The notes under the pieces: model-generated
The model's database searches: none
What the model was told of the DNA's origin: nothing
What the model saw: only the letters and a program-made list of their open reading frames with translations
Assembly: GCA_022647725.1 (NCBI GenBank)
Contig: JALCLG010000001.1
Location: 1,714,001-1,778,000, forward strand
DNA length: 64,000 bases
Source of the DNA: Bacilli bacterium
GTDB taxonomy: Bacteria > Bacillota_I > Bacilli_A > RFN20 > CAG-288
Direction: 5' to 3'
Shown: positions 47,029 through 55,362 of the stretch, one piece after another
Numbering within the stretch: the stretch's first letter is position 1
How the letters are laid out: every line of letters begins with the position of its first letter
Made by a program: the position numbers and the translations under genes

Positions 47029-47258
47029 AATCTAATTTGTCCTCCCTTCTTACTGCTGAAATCGCAGTGAAAATCTCTGCCAACGGCCCAATCGCTTGAG
47101 ACCTTGTAATCGCTCATAAACTTGGCTTTCATGAGGTCGTATTCGGCTTTGTTCAACATCCCGGCATTGAAAACCTTCTCCAGAGCCGCCACCAATTCGG
47201 AGTAGCGGACCAAGTCTTCTGGATTACGGTTAGCATCGTGATTGGTCTTATTTCCCAT
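47025..47258 (-). CDS. Small element-borne protein (SHOCT-like)
   Basis: 77 residues. The centre (ELVAALEKVFNAGMLNKAEYDLMKAKF) resembles SHOCT-type short C-terminal helices, usually seen as LxxLxxLxxxGxIteeEFexxK. It overlaps the recombinase start by 4 nt (ATGA), which implies coupled translation. It might act as a recombination directionality factor; that is an inference from position. Confidence 0.55.
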   Translation of the reverse strand: MGNKTNHDANRNPEDLVRYSELVAALEKVFNAGMLNKAEYDLMKAKFMSDYKVSSDWAVGRDFHCDFSSKKGGQIRL

Positions 47259-47261
47259 TTC

Positions 47262-47693
47262 TCAGTTTCCTTTCTTCATGTCTTTTTCTTCATCCACGCC
47301 CATCTGATAGCCATGGTCGTTGTCGTAAGAGCGGCCTTGCGCGAAATAGCCGAAGATGGCGTCAATGATCAGGTTCCCGAGGGGCTGTTCTTTCATCGGG
47401 ATCTTTTCTTCGGCACAGTACTGCTTGATGTCTTCCAAGGCTTCCTTCAAGCCAACCCACTTGTGGAAGTCGTAAATGAACTGCTGTTCCGCCCCGTCTT
47501 CTTGAGTAAAGAGACCGGCTTGGTCGTTGTGGTTGTAGTAATAGGTGCTGATGGTGTCGTAAATGGCTTCGATCAGGCCCTTCATGAAATCGTATTCAGC
47601 GAACTGCTTCTTGTTCTCCGACGGCGCAGCGATAAGTTGCGGTAGCCTGAATTTCAGATTCGCTTTCGTCTCATCTAGTTTTTCGTTTTTCAT
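47262..47693 (-). CDS. Hypothetical protein of the mobilizable element
   Basis: A 143-residue acidic soluble protein with no recognised domain. It ends 3 nt before the SHOCT-like gene and belongs to the recombinase transcription unit. A 7-bp perfect hairpin (AAACGGG/CCCGTTT, 47736-47752) lies 43 nt upstream of its start and may be an operator. Confidence 0.45.
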   Translation of the reverse strand: MKNEKLDETKANLKFRLPQLIAAPSENKKQFAEYDFMKGLIEAIYDTISTYYYNHNDQAGLFTQEDGAEQQFIYDFHKWVGLKEALEDIKQYCAEEKIPMKEQPLGNLIIDAIFGYFAQGRSYDNDHGYQMGVDEEKDMKKGN

Positions 47694-47831
47694 CTTTGTT
47701 TTTGCCTTTCTTTTGGTTTGTTTTTGTCTTCTACGAAACGGGTATCCCGTTTGCGCTGGAACTGGCTTTATCTAACTTTTAGATAAAACCTTTATCCTGT
47801 CCCTAGGAATTCGGATAAAAGACCTCCTGCA

Positions 47832-49025
47832 CTACTCCAGTTCGATGACGCCTTCTTCGACCAATCTGTCGTGTTCGGCCTTGGCCAGCCTTTCCTCAAA
47901 ATCGGTAATGGCATCAAACTCCTCATGGGCTAACTTCGCGTTAAGCGCAGCCGCTCTTTCCATAAGGTAGAGGGTGTTTTGGATGTGGTTTCTCTGAGCT
48001 GATTTCGGATGCCGGATCCACTTGGTTTTCTCTCTTTCTTCTTTCCGCCTTTTAAGAACCTCTTGAATAATCACATTGCCCATTCGGCGATAGAGGTCTT
48101 GCATAAAAGCCTGCTGGTAGAAGTAAGGAGTCGGATCTTCAATCTTTTGCTTTTCGCACATGGCTTTGATTTCTTCATCCCGCTTAGCCATTTTTTCCTT
48201 CAGCTCATCCAAAGCCGTACCACAATACCCGTCGGCCATAGCCACCTCGGAGATAGCGTCAACCAACGCCCGGCATCCGTCCATATTTTTTGAGGCGTAT
48301 CCGGTTTCACCTTCCGCCGGAATGGCTTCATAGAGTTGGGCGAGCAGCCTTCGAGTTTCCGCATTGTCATCATTCATGTAGCCGGTGGCCACTTTCCTAG
48401 CCTCTTCGTTCATGAGGTCACGGACACGCCTCGTCCCCTGAACAGGCTCAAGAAAGTGCTTTTCGATGGCAATCTTGAAGTCGGCGGTCTTGCTCATTGG
48501 CATTTTTCCTTTTCGGTATCGGTAGCCCTTTGTCTTCTTGTCATAGACGCTCGGCTCCTCTTGGAAGAACGAGAGGTGGATATGCCGGTTGTCCGTGTTG
48601 GTGTGGAGACCGGCATACCAGGTGGTCTTGTCTGGATCGAGACCTACGCTTTTGAAGAAGGCTGGTAACGTCTTCTTGAGAAGTTCATGGGCGTTTTTCC
48701 AATCGACCACGTTCTTCTTCCCGTAATCGGATTTGAAGCTGATGACTGCATCCCAGATGCAACTTTTGGTTTCTCGGAGTTCCTTCCGCAGGGCCTTCTT
48801 GTCCTCCGGCGATAAGAGACCGTCTTTGCCAAAGACTCCCGATGATTTTTCAGGGTTCCCGGCGTAGGCCATGTAATCCCGAATCGCTTGGTCGGACTTG
48901 ATGCCTTTATCCACATAATTGAGGTAGTCGTCCTTTTGGGCCGAGGCGTAAAATCCCCTGCCATCCCCCGCTGGTTCGTAATATTGGAACCGGACCAGCA
49001 CATTCGGTGAATCAGATGTCTCCAT
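47832..49025 (-). CDS. MOB relaxase (MobP/MobL-like)
   Basis: A 397-residue relaxase. TNTDNRHIHLSFFQEEP holds the metal-binding HxH of HUH nucleases. The N-terminal NVLVRFQYYEPAGDGRGFYA and YLNYVDKG carry candidate nucleophile tyrosines, and the C-terminal half is helical. It would nick the element at oriT for conjugal transfer by a helper system. The start overlaps the preceding mobilization gene by 14 nt. No coupling protein or type IV secretion gene is present, so the element is mobilizable rather than self-transmissible. Confidence 0.7.
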   Translation of the reverse strand: METSDSPNVLVRFQYYEPAGDGRGFYASAQKDDYLNYVDKGIKSDQAIRDYMAYAGNPEKSSGVFGKDGLLSPEDKKALRKELRETKSCIWDAVISFKSDYGKKNVVDWKNAHELLKKTLPAFFKSVGLDPDKTTWYAGLHTNTDNRHIHLSFFQEEPSVYDKKTKGYRYRKGKMPMSKTADFKIAIEKHFLEPVQGTRRVRDLMNEEARKVATGYMNDDNAETRRLLAQLYEAIPAEGETGYASKNMDGCRALVDAISEVAMADGYCGTALDELKEKMAKRDEEIKAMCEKQKIEDPTPYFYQQAFMQDLYRRMGNVIIQEVLKRRKEEREKTKWIRHPKSAQRNHIQNTLYLMERAAALNAKLAHEEFDAITDFEERLAKAEHDRLVEEGVIELE

Positions 49026-49515
49026 AGGCTTTTTCCATTTCCTCCTTTCTCAGTCTTAGATGCGTAGGCAAGGCATCGCATTGGCCGTTTTCGATGTCAT
49101 CGTGTTTGACGCCGATTGAGTCCGCTATCTTGCTCACCAAGCGATAGGTCTCAACGACGAGGAGACGGTCGATAATCCCGTCGATGTCCTGCTGGCCCCG
49201 TAGACTGTCGATGCTCTTGAGACGTTCGTTAATCTCATTTAGGGTCTTGGCAAAGTCTTCCGTGCCTTGCTCCGTCTTGGCGATCCGCTTGTTTTCCCTC
49301 GCGGTCAGCGCTTCGTTGCAGAGCGTGATGATGTAGTTGGATTTGCTGCCTTTGTAATCGGACAGCCGCACGTCTTCTTCCATCCTTCTTTTGGTGGATT
49401 GGTCCATGCTGTTGATGGTGACGTAGTCAAAATTCAGTTCTCCCGTATTTGTCCTCCATTTCTGAGAAGTAAACAGTTCTGTCGATGGTGATTCGATAGA
49501 TTTATTTGCTCTCAC
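49012..49515 (-). CDS. Mobilization accessory protein
   Basis: Up to 167 residues from a GTG; a methionine at residue 37 (MDQSTKRRMEEDVRLSDY) is an equally good start, since no clear ribosome site settles it. The N-terminal part from there (KGSKSNYIITLCNEALTARENK) resembles ribbon-helix-helix accessory proteins that bind oriT with the relaxase; the rest is helical. It overlaps the relaxase gene by 14 nt. Confidence 0.5.
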   Translation of the reverse strand: MRANKSIESPSTELFTSQKWRTNTGELNFDYVTINSMDQSTKRRMEEDVRLSDYKGSKSNYIITLCNEALTARENKRIAKTEQGTEDFAKTLNEINERLKSIDSLRGQQDIDGIIDRLLVVETYRLVSKIADSIGVKHDDIENGQCDALPTHLRLRKEEMEKAYGDI

Positions 49516-49576
49516 CCTCTATATACCGAATTGCACCCTAGCGACCTGTTAAATTCTTTCGACCGCAATCAAAAAA

Positions 49577-49593
49577 TCCCGATATTATCGGGA
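49577..49593. other. Inverted repeat, candidate terminator or oriT hairpin
   Basis: TCCCGAT-ATT-ATCGGGA is a perfect 7-bp dyad, 62 nt upstream of the mobilization genes. On the minus strand it is followed by six T, so it can act as a terminator. Its place, just ahead of the mob genes, also suits oriT. Confidence 0.45.
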
Positions 49594-49617
49594 AAGAAAA
49601 TTGCAAAAATATTTTCT

Positions 49618-49640
49618 AAAAGGGTTGTATAAAACCCGTT
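49618..49640 (-). terminator. Terminator of the wHTH gene
   Basis: On the minus strand GGGTT and AACCC enclose a 6-nt loop and are followed by TTTT. It lies 8-30 nt past the stop at 49648. Confidence 0.6.
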
Positions 49641-49647
49641 TTGGGGA

Positions 49648-50295
49648 TTATTTTGCCTTCTTTGGCTTGGCTATAGTAGGAATTTTTCTGGAGTCATAGG
49701 CCCGGATCGTTTTCCAGATTTCTGTCCTTTTTTCGGTCAATTCCTCGAAGTTCCGCATCTTGTCACGTTTGGTGTGATAGTCATCTTCCATGCCAAAGAT
49801 AACCTTGTAATCTTCCCAATGCCAATTCCGTAGCCCTAGATAATTTTCTTTGCTATAAATCCGTTCAATAGATGGTTTCATTGCGAAAAAGTGATCCACG
49901 GATTCTTTTCGAACCTGGTAAAAATAGCGGTTGTGCGAACTCCGGCCCTTGCGGTCGAAGGTTGGCTCCATTCGGACCATGCCTTCTTTGATTAAGGACT
50001 TGATATCATATTGGATCGTCCGCTGTTCGGTTCCCATAAGCTTGGCAAAATCATCACCAAAAAATATTTTCTTCCCGTTATGGGTCTTGATGTAATAAAG
50101 AATGGCCATCTTTCTTTGATGAGGCGTAACCTTTCGAAGTTCAATATCCTCCGGCATATCCCCTAACTTTACTTCGATGTAACCGTGATGCCATGGGCGT
50201 ATGCAAAGCGCGTCTCGTCTTTCGTCTGGGGTTAAAGTGCCTTCGTCATCATCGTCAAAATCGTCATCATCGATATAAATCTTTTCAGAGGTCAT
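49648..50295 (-). CDS. Winged-helix DNA-binding protein of the element
   Basis: 215 residues with a very acidic start (DDDDFDDDDEG). A winged-helix-like core at about 55-125 (HQRKMAILYYIKTHNGKKIFFGDDFAKL, then TIQYDIKSLIKEGMVRMEP) looks like the replication-initiator or helix-turn-helix type domain often found in mobile elements. The basic C-terminus ends in PTIAKPKKAK. It overlaps the XRE gene by 4 nt. Its role may be replication or regulation of transfer. Confidence 0.5.
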   Translation of the reverse strand: MTSEKIYIDDDDFDDDDEGTLTPDERRDALCIRPWHHGYIEVKLGDMPEDIELRKVTPHQRKMAILYYIKTHNGKKIFFGDDFAKLMGTEQRTIQYDIKSLIKEGMVRMEPTFDRKGRSSHNRYFYQVRKESVDHFFAMKPSIERIYSKENYLGLRNWHWEDYKVIFGMEDDYHTKRDKMRNFEELTEKRTEIWKTIRAYDSRKIPTIAKPKKAK

Positions 50296-50525
50296 TCTTT
50301 GTTGCCTCCTTTGTACCCAACCAAGTCATCGATGGACACGCCAAAGTATTCGGCGAGTTTAATGATGTAATCCAAGGAAGGTTGAAAACGGCCGCTTTCC
50401 CATCGAGCCAAAGTCACTCTCGAAACGGAGAGTTCTTTCGACAGTTGCTCTTGGGTAATGCCTTTGGATTTGCGAAGGGCAGGAAGATTGACCACGGTTG
50501 CTTTGGGTTCGGTCTTTTTTACCAT
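50292..50525 (-). CDS. XRE-family repressor of the element
   Basis: A 77-residue single-domain HTH protein (LPALRKSKGITQEQLSKELS, then RVTLARWESGRFQPSLDYIIKLAEYFG). It is the first gene of the element on this strand, with a TATACT box just upstream (about 50533-50538). It probably controls the mobility genes. Confidence 0.8.
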   Translation of the reverse strand: MVKKTEPKATVVNLPALRKSKGITQEQLSKELSVSRVTLARWESGRFQPSLDYIIKLAEYFGVSIDDLVGYKGGNKE

Positions 50526-50658
50526 AGAGATAGTATATCATAAAGTGTTACAAATCAGTTCTAAACCCCAATACTATCTACTGGCACATACCTGCTTTTT
50601 TGCCATTTTTAGCGATTTTCAGACCAATTTTTAAAAACGTCGATGGTTACTTGCTTTT

Positions 50659-50834
50659 ACAACAGTTCACCCGTGTCTACTTGGCTTTCGGCTCTTTCCG
50701 GTAAAATACCAAAAAGACCATTTTGGGACAAAAAACGGCTTATTCAGGTTTAAGCCTAAACAAGCCATTTAGTTAGCATTTATCGGCTCTTTTAAGTTTT
50801 TCCTCAGCGACAGTGCAACCACCGTCTCAACATG
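50659..50834. repeat. rlmD 3' end and downstream, reference copy (D)
   Basis: This segment, the end of the rlmD gene and about 110 bp beyond, is duplicated with divergence at 38021-38195 and in part at 36427-36460. It marks the right border of the accessory island. Confidence 0.7.
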
Positions 50835-52139
50835 CATCGTATTAGGGAACATATCCACCGGCTGGACAGAGACTACGTCATAAGCCTTACTGAAAAGAGC
50901 AATATCCCGGGCTAACGTCACCGGGTCACAGCTGACATAGACGATGCTCCGAGGCGCCATCGTCAGGCAGGCATCGATAAATTCCGGTGTCGAGCCTTTC
51001 CGTGGCGGATCCAGGACGATGACATCGAACTTATCCTCGGCATTGAGGATATAGTCGGTGGCATCGGCACAGACAAAGCGGACATTGGTGATCTTGTTGA
51101 TCTTGGCATTGAGCAAAGCATCCTTGATGGCGGCATGGTTGATTTCAACCCCGACCACGCTTTGGGCCTGATTGGCTAAGCTTAAGCCAATCGTCCCGGT
51201 GCCGCAGTAGGCATCCAACACATGGTCGGTCTTCTGAATCCGGGCGGCCTCGATGGCCTTGCCATAAAGGGTCTCGATCTGTTTGGCATTGGTCTGATAG
51301 AAGGACTGGCTCGAGATCAGGAAATCCTTGCCGAAGATCTGGTCAGAAATGTGAGTATGGCCGTAGACCTCGACCTCCCGCTCACCTAAAATGACGTTGG
51401 TATGGCGGGTATTGATATTGAGGACAAGACCCACGACTTCCGGACACTGATTGATGAGGTCCTTGGCGAAGTTGACCCGTCCCGGCAGATCGGCGGTCGT
51501 GGTGACTAAGGTCACCAGGGCTTTGTCATAAGCCGAGCTTGTCTTGATGAGGACATGCCGGATTTCGCCGGTCATCCGGTCCTCATCGAAGGGATAATAG
51601 TCATACTGAACGAAAAGCCTCAGCAGCACGTTGGTGATCTTGTTGGACAAGGCCGTCTCCATCAGACAGTCTTCGACCCCAACCAGCCGGTGCGTTCCGG
51701 TTTCAAAGAAGCCGGCAATCGGGCGGTTGGTCCTGTCATCCAGACGGATAGGCTTCTGAACCTTGTTGCGGAAACGGGTGGGCTGGTCCAGGCCGATCGT
51801 CGGCTGAACCTCGACATCGAGGTGAGCGAACTTATGGAAAAGATCCTTGACCTTCTGGGTCTTATATTCCAGCTGCTTCGGATAGCTTAGATGCATCAGC
51901 TGACAGCCGCCGCATTCCGGATAATACGGGCAGATCGGCTTGATGCGGTCCGGGCTGTCACTCAGACGCCTTTCCACATAACAGTCGGCCAGTTTGCCAT
52001 ACTCAAAAACCGTGGCAATCTCCGCTTTCTCGCCCGGCAAGAGGTTATCGACAAAACAGGTGACGTTGTCGATGCGGACAATGCCCCGGCCGAAATCATC
52101 CAGATCGACGCAGGTCGCTTCGGTTATCTTTTGTGACAT
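50769..52139 (-). CDS. rlmD: 23S rRNA (uracil-5)-methyltransferase RlmD/RumA type
   Basis: 456 residues. The TRAM domain is N-terminal, the Fe-S cysteines are in CPYYPECGGCQ, the SAM motif is DAYCGTGTIGLSLA, then VLDPPRKGS and the catalytic VSCDPVTLARD. The C-terminus (NTMHVETVVALSLRK) is the part repeated across the island. It would methylate U1939 or an equivalent 23S position; RlmD, RlmCD and TrmFO-like paralogs cannot be fully told apart. It is last in an operon with the DUF5677-like, flavoprotein and nitroreductase genes (gap 2 nt). Confidence 0.85.
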   Translation of the reverse strand: MSQKITEATCVDLDDFGRGIVRIDNVTCFVDNLLPGEKAEIATVFEYGKLADCYVERRLSDSPDRIKPICPYYPECGGCQLMHLSYPKQLEYKTQKVKDLFHKFAHLDVEVQPTIGLDQPTRFRNKVQKPIRLDDRTNRPIAGFFETGTHRLVGVEDCLMETALSNKITNVLLRLFVQYDYYPFDEDRMTGEIRHVLIKTSSAYDKALVTLVTTTADLPGRVNFAKDLINQCPEVVGLVLNINTRHTNVILGEREVEVYGHTHISDQIFGKDFLISSQSFYQTNAKQIETLYGKAIEAARIQKTDHVLDAYCGTGTIGLSLANQAQSVVGVEINHAAIKDALLNAKINKITNVRFVCADATDYILNAEDKFDVIVLDPPRKGSTPEFIDACLTMAPRSIVYVSCDPVTLARDIALFSKAYDVVSVQPVDMFPNTMHVETVVALSLRKNLKEPINAN

Positions 52140-52141
52140 TG

Positions 52142-53272
52142 TTATTCTCCCTCGGAGCCTTCGTCGCTGTCGTTGCCGAATTCCTCGAGGTTGACTTTCC
52201 CCGAGAGATAGTCCGACATGACCTCGACATCTTTTAATAGCACCAAGGATTTGGCTTTGTCGTTGGGCTTGGCATCAAAGTAGGCTTTCATGAAGTCAAG
52301 ATAGAGATGGACAATCCGGGTAAAGGACTGATAGGTCAAGGCTAAGGAGAGATCCCGGCAGAAGGAATCGTTGACATAGAAGAAGGCCGAGGAGGAATGG
52401 GCAATCTCGCTGGCGCCCTCATAGATCTTGGAGTAGCGGCTGAGGTTAGCCAGTCGCTCCAGGCCATCCCGGAAGTTGAGCTTCATGGTCGGATCCTGGC
52501 TGTTGAAGGAAGGATGGTCATAGAGCCAGCCGTATTCGATGAACTTCTTCATGTCCTTGCTCTTGAGGTCATGGAGACGCATCTCGTTCTTGATGACATC
52601 AAAGGTCTTGTCCAGCTCCTCTTTGGTGAAGTAGGACTGATTGCGGAAGGCATTGTTATAGGCAATATGCCGGACATAGCTGAAACGGGTCTTGTCCCCG
52701 CCGGAAATCAATAACGACAGGATGCACTCGCTTTCATGAAGCGTCCGCCAGCTGACGAAGGCATCGGCATAAAGGCCTAAGGTCATCATCTTGCAGAAGC
52801 CGGCAATCTTGCGGAGGACCGTCTCGAAAATATCGTTGATCAGGCTGACGCTGGGGTTGGTGTGGGCTAAGGGCGTATTGATGACTAAAAGGAAGTGTTC
52901 CATGGCCCGCATGTCGCTGATTTCGGGATCATAGTAGTTGGTGGCATCGTCCGGACTCACGGAATCATTGTCGGCATCCTTCAACAGGACGAACTTGTCC
53001 AAGGCCTTCTGACTCAGAAGAGAATCGGATAAAGCAGCCTCCGGATGGGAAAGCTTGGCAAAGCGGATTTCGCCGATGACAAAGTCCAGAAGGGTTGCTG
53101 CCGAGAAAAGAGTATCCTCGCCAAACGGGACTTTCGAAGCTGCCCCCAAAGGTCCCTGAGAAAGGGAGAGCATGAAAACCCGCCGGACTAACTCGGAATC
53201 GAGGTCAGGTTCCTTCTCCAGACGGAGACGGATCAGATTTTCAGCGATTTCTTTTTCTTCGGTATCCGTCAT
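52142..53272 (-). CDS. DUF5677-like hypothetical protein
   Basis: A 376-residue mainly helical cytoplasmic protein. The central part (VSWRTLHESECILSLLISGG, YEGASEIAHSSSAFF) recalls DUF5677/HEPN-like families, whose function is not known. It has no signal or membrane segment, and the end is acidic (GNDSDEGSEGE). Its start overlaps the flavoprotein stop by 4 nt (ATGA). Confidence 0.55.
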   Translation of the reverse strand: MTDTEEKEIAENLIRLRLEKEPDLDSELVRRVFMLSLSQGPLGAASKVPFGEDTLFSAATLLDFVIGEIRFAKLSHPEAALSDSLLSQKALDKFVLLKDADNDSVSPDDATNYYDPEISDMRAMEHFLLVINTPLAHTNPSVSLINDIFETVLRKIAGFCKMMTLGLYADAFVSWRTLHESECILSLLISGGDKTRFSYVRHIAYNNAFRNQSYFTKEELDKTFDVIKNEMRLHDLKSKDMKKFIEYGWLYDHPSFNSQDPTMKLNFRDGLERLANLSRYSKIYEGASEIAHSSSAFFYVNDSFCRDLSLALTYQSFTRIVHLYLDFMKAYFDAKPNDKAKSLVLLKDVEVMSDYLSGKVNLEEFGNDSDEGSEGE

Positions 53273-54366
53273 AACTTCCCCTCGAGAGCTTTCCCGGCCT
53301 GATAGCCGTCTAAAAGACTATGCCCCATATTATACCCGCCGCAGCGGTACGTCTGATCACGGATTTCGCCCACGACCTGAAGGGTCGGTGCCTTGGCCAG
53401 GGCTAAGGTTCCGGGGATAAGCTGACTGTCAAGGATGCCGCCATAGGAGACCTGGCTTTCCTTGAACGGATAGAGAGCCTTAAAGGTGAACGTCAGCGGG
53501 GTGCCGAAGGCCAGATGGAATTCGTCAAGATAGCGCCTCAGGAAGAGCGGAACGGAGGGAAGATAGGTGTCGGCATTCTTAACATCCTTCAGACCCGAAA
53601 GATAATCCAATGTCAGGGTCAGAGGCGCTTTCTCCTGTGTTCTTCGAATCTGATTGATGACTAAGGAAGCATTAAAGACAGCTATGCCGGAGAGACCATC
53701 ATCTTTAAAGAGAACTTCGCCTTCTTCCTGGTAAGCAACCTGATTGCCGTTCTTTAACGTGACAAGCCCTCTTAAGCGGTTGTGGTTCAGATAAGCAGGA
53801 ATCGGCTCGCAGGTCTTTATAGGACAGAGACAGGGGCTGAAGGGAAGATAGCTGACCCCTAAGGAATCAAGCAACTCATAACTGAAGTCATCCCGGTCAT
53901 AGCTTCGTCCGCCGGTAGCTAAGACGAGATCATGATAAGCAAGAGTTAAAGGCTTCTTGTTGGCCTCCTCCAAGAGGACTTCCTGCTTCTGACAATCCAC
54001 TTTCAGCGCTTTGGCCTGAAGGACCGTAACCTTGGATTCCTTAAGCTTAGCCATTAAGGCTTCCTGCAGACATTCCGAGCGGTTGAAGAAAGGATAATAA
54101 AGGCTGCCTTCCGTGGTATAGAGGAAACCGCAGTCGTTCTTAAGATACGACAGCAGTGCCTTGGCATTCGGCTCTTTCAGCAGGTCCGCGTTGAAAAAGT
54201 TGGCCCGGCCGTTGCCGCTGACTAGGATGCGGCGGCCCAGCTTAAATTCCTTGGCTGGCTTCTCAGCCAAAATAACCTGACGGGTGGAACTGGCCAAAAG
54301 AGCAGCTAGGATCCCGGCAGGACCGCCGCCTAAGACCAGCACGTCACAGGACTTTGTCAAGGGCAA
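53269..54366 (-). CDS. HI0933/BaiN-family flavoprotein
   Basis: 365 residues. The FAD-binding start is CDVLVLGGGPAGILAALLAS, then GRRILVSGNGRANF, VLATGGRSYDRD, and the late GEIRDQTYRCGGYNMG, all typical of the NAD(P)/FAD-dependent BaiN-like family (about 400 residues). Its substrate in most bacteria is not known. It overlaps the nitroreductase gene by 23 nt. Confidence 0.8.
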   Translation of the reverse strand: MPLTKSCDVLVLGGGPAGILAALLASSTRQVILAEKPAKEFKLGRRILVSGNGRANFFNADLLKEPNAKALLSYLKNDCGFLYTTEGSLYYPFFNRSECLQEALMAKLKESKVTVLQAKALKVDCQKQEVLLEEANKKPLTLAYHDLVLATGGRSYDRDDFSYELLDSLGVSYLPFSPCLCPIKTCEPIPAYLNHNRLRGLVTLKNGNQVAYQEEGEVLFKDDGLSGIAVFNASLVINQIRRTQEKAPLTLTLDYLSGLKDVKNADTYLPSVPLFLRRYLDEFHLAFGTPLTFTFKALYPFKESQVSYGGILDSQLIPGTLALAKAPTLQVVGEIRDQTYRCGGYNMGHSLLDGYQAGKALEGKL

Positions 54367-54850
54367 AATTCCTTTGCTTCATCGCCGGCTTCTCACCTTG
54401 GATATGACCGACCGCAATGCACTCGCTCGGGACGACGCCTTCCGGAAGACCTAAGAGCTTTGCCAGGAAGCGGATGCCTTCCGGCGAGCTGAGGCGGTCG
54501 CGGAGACAATGGATCCAGCAGCCGGAAAGTCCTAAGGACTCGATTTCCAGAAGCATGTTCTCCATGGCAGCGCCGGTATTGAGTTCATTGAAAGGATCGG
54601 CTTTCAGCTGGAAGACGATCACCATGGCGGTCGCGCCATAAAGCTCTTTGCCGCTGCCTAAGAAATCCTTGATCTGATGAAGAATCTCCGGGGATACGAT
54701 TCCGACAAAGAAAAGGGGCTGACGGTTGACGGCCGTGGGGGCCAGATGGCCGGCTCTCACGATGGCTTCCATCGCTTCCTTGCTGACGGCTTCCTCACTA
54801 TAGCTTCTCACACTGCGGCGATTCTGAATCGCGGGTAATATTTCATTCAT
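54344..54850 (-). CDS. Nitroreductase-family protein
   Basis: A 168-residue FMN-dependent reductase of the short type. IQNRRSVRSYSEEAVSKEAMEAIVRAGHLAPTAVNRQP is the conserved N-terminal FMN region, and the end includes GLPEGVVPSECIAVGH. It uses NAD(P)H; the physiological acceptor is unknown. It is first in a four-gene operon ending with rlmD. Confidence 0.85.
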   Translation of the reverse strand: MNEILPAIQNRRSVRSYSEEAVSKEAMEAIVRAGHLAPTAVNRQPLFFVGIVSPEILHQIKDFLGSGKELYGATAMVIVFQLKADPFNELNTGAAMENMLLEIESLGLSGCWIHCLRDRLSSPEGIRFLAKLLGLPEGVVPSECIAVGHIQGEKPAMKQRNFALDKVL

Positions 54851-54921
54851 AAGAAAACCTCTCTTGGATACTATTATAGCCGAAAAAGCACTGTGGCAAT
54901 GAGACTTTTCTTAAGACAAAG

Positions 54922-54944
54922 AAAAAGGGACCGGAACCGGTCCC
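54922..54944 (-). terminator. Rho-independent terminator of rpsO
   Basis: GGGACCGG and CCGGTCCC form a perfect 8-bp stem with a 2-nt centre, followed on the minus strand by five T. It lies 21 nt after the rpsO stop. Confidence 0.9.
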
Positions 54945-54964
54945 TAAGCGATACTGGCTGGAAA

Positions 54965-55225
54965 CTACTTCGTCTTCTTAGTCAGCGCTTCCCACTTGGC
55001 GTAGTTGGTACGCTTTAAGTAGGCAAGAAGGTTGTTGCGACGGGCAATGACGATATCCATACCACGCTTCGAAGAATAATCTTCGGGGTTCTTGGTCATA
55101 TGAGCCGTCAGCTTCTCAATCTTCTTCGTTAAGAGAGCAATCTGGACAAGGGTGGAACCCGTATCCTTTTCGTTCGCCTGGCTTCCTTTGATAGCCGTCG
55201 TCTTCTCTTCTTTTGTTAAAGCCAT
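54965..55225 (-). CDS. rpsO: 30S ribosomal protein S15
   Basis: 86 residues (family usually 88-89). KGSQANEKDTGSTLVQIALL, LTAHMTKNPEDYSSKRGM and the basic LAYLKRTNYAKWEAL are the standard S15 helices that bind the central domain of 16S rRNA. AGAGG precedes the start. It stands alone with its own terminator; S15 is often autoregulated through its leader, which here would be about 55240-55330. Confidence 0.95.
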   Translation of the reverse strand: MALTKEEKTTAIKGSQANEKDTGSTLVQIALLTKKIEKLTAHMTKNPEDYSSKRGMDIVIARRNNLLAYLKRTNYAKWEALTKKTK

Positions 55226-55362
55226 ACTGTTTTAACCTCTTTCTTTCCGCAGCAGTTCTCCAGACAAGGGTGGTCATGAGGTACAAGCCCTAATCCAGAA
55301 AAAGTCGCACTCACTATTATAAGGATTGTGGGATAAGATTCAAGAAAAATCGAACCTTTTTC

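Noticed and set aside
47736-47752. Terminator before the recombinase unit
   Set aside because: The hairpin is perfect but no T-run follows on either strand; it is noted only as a possible operator.
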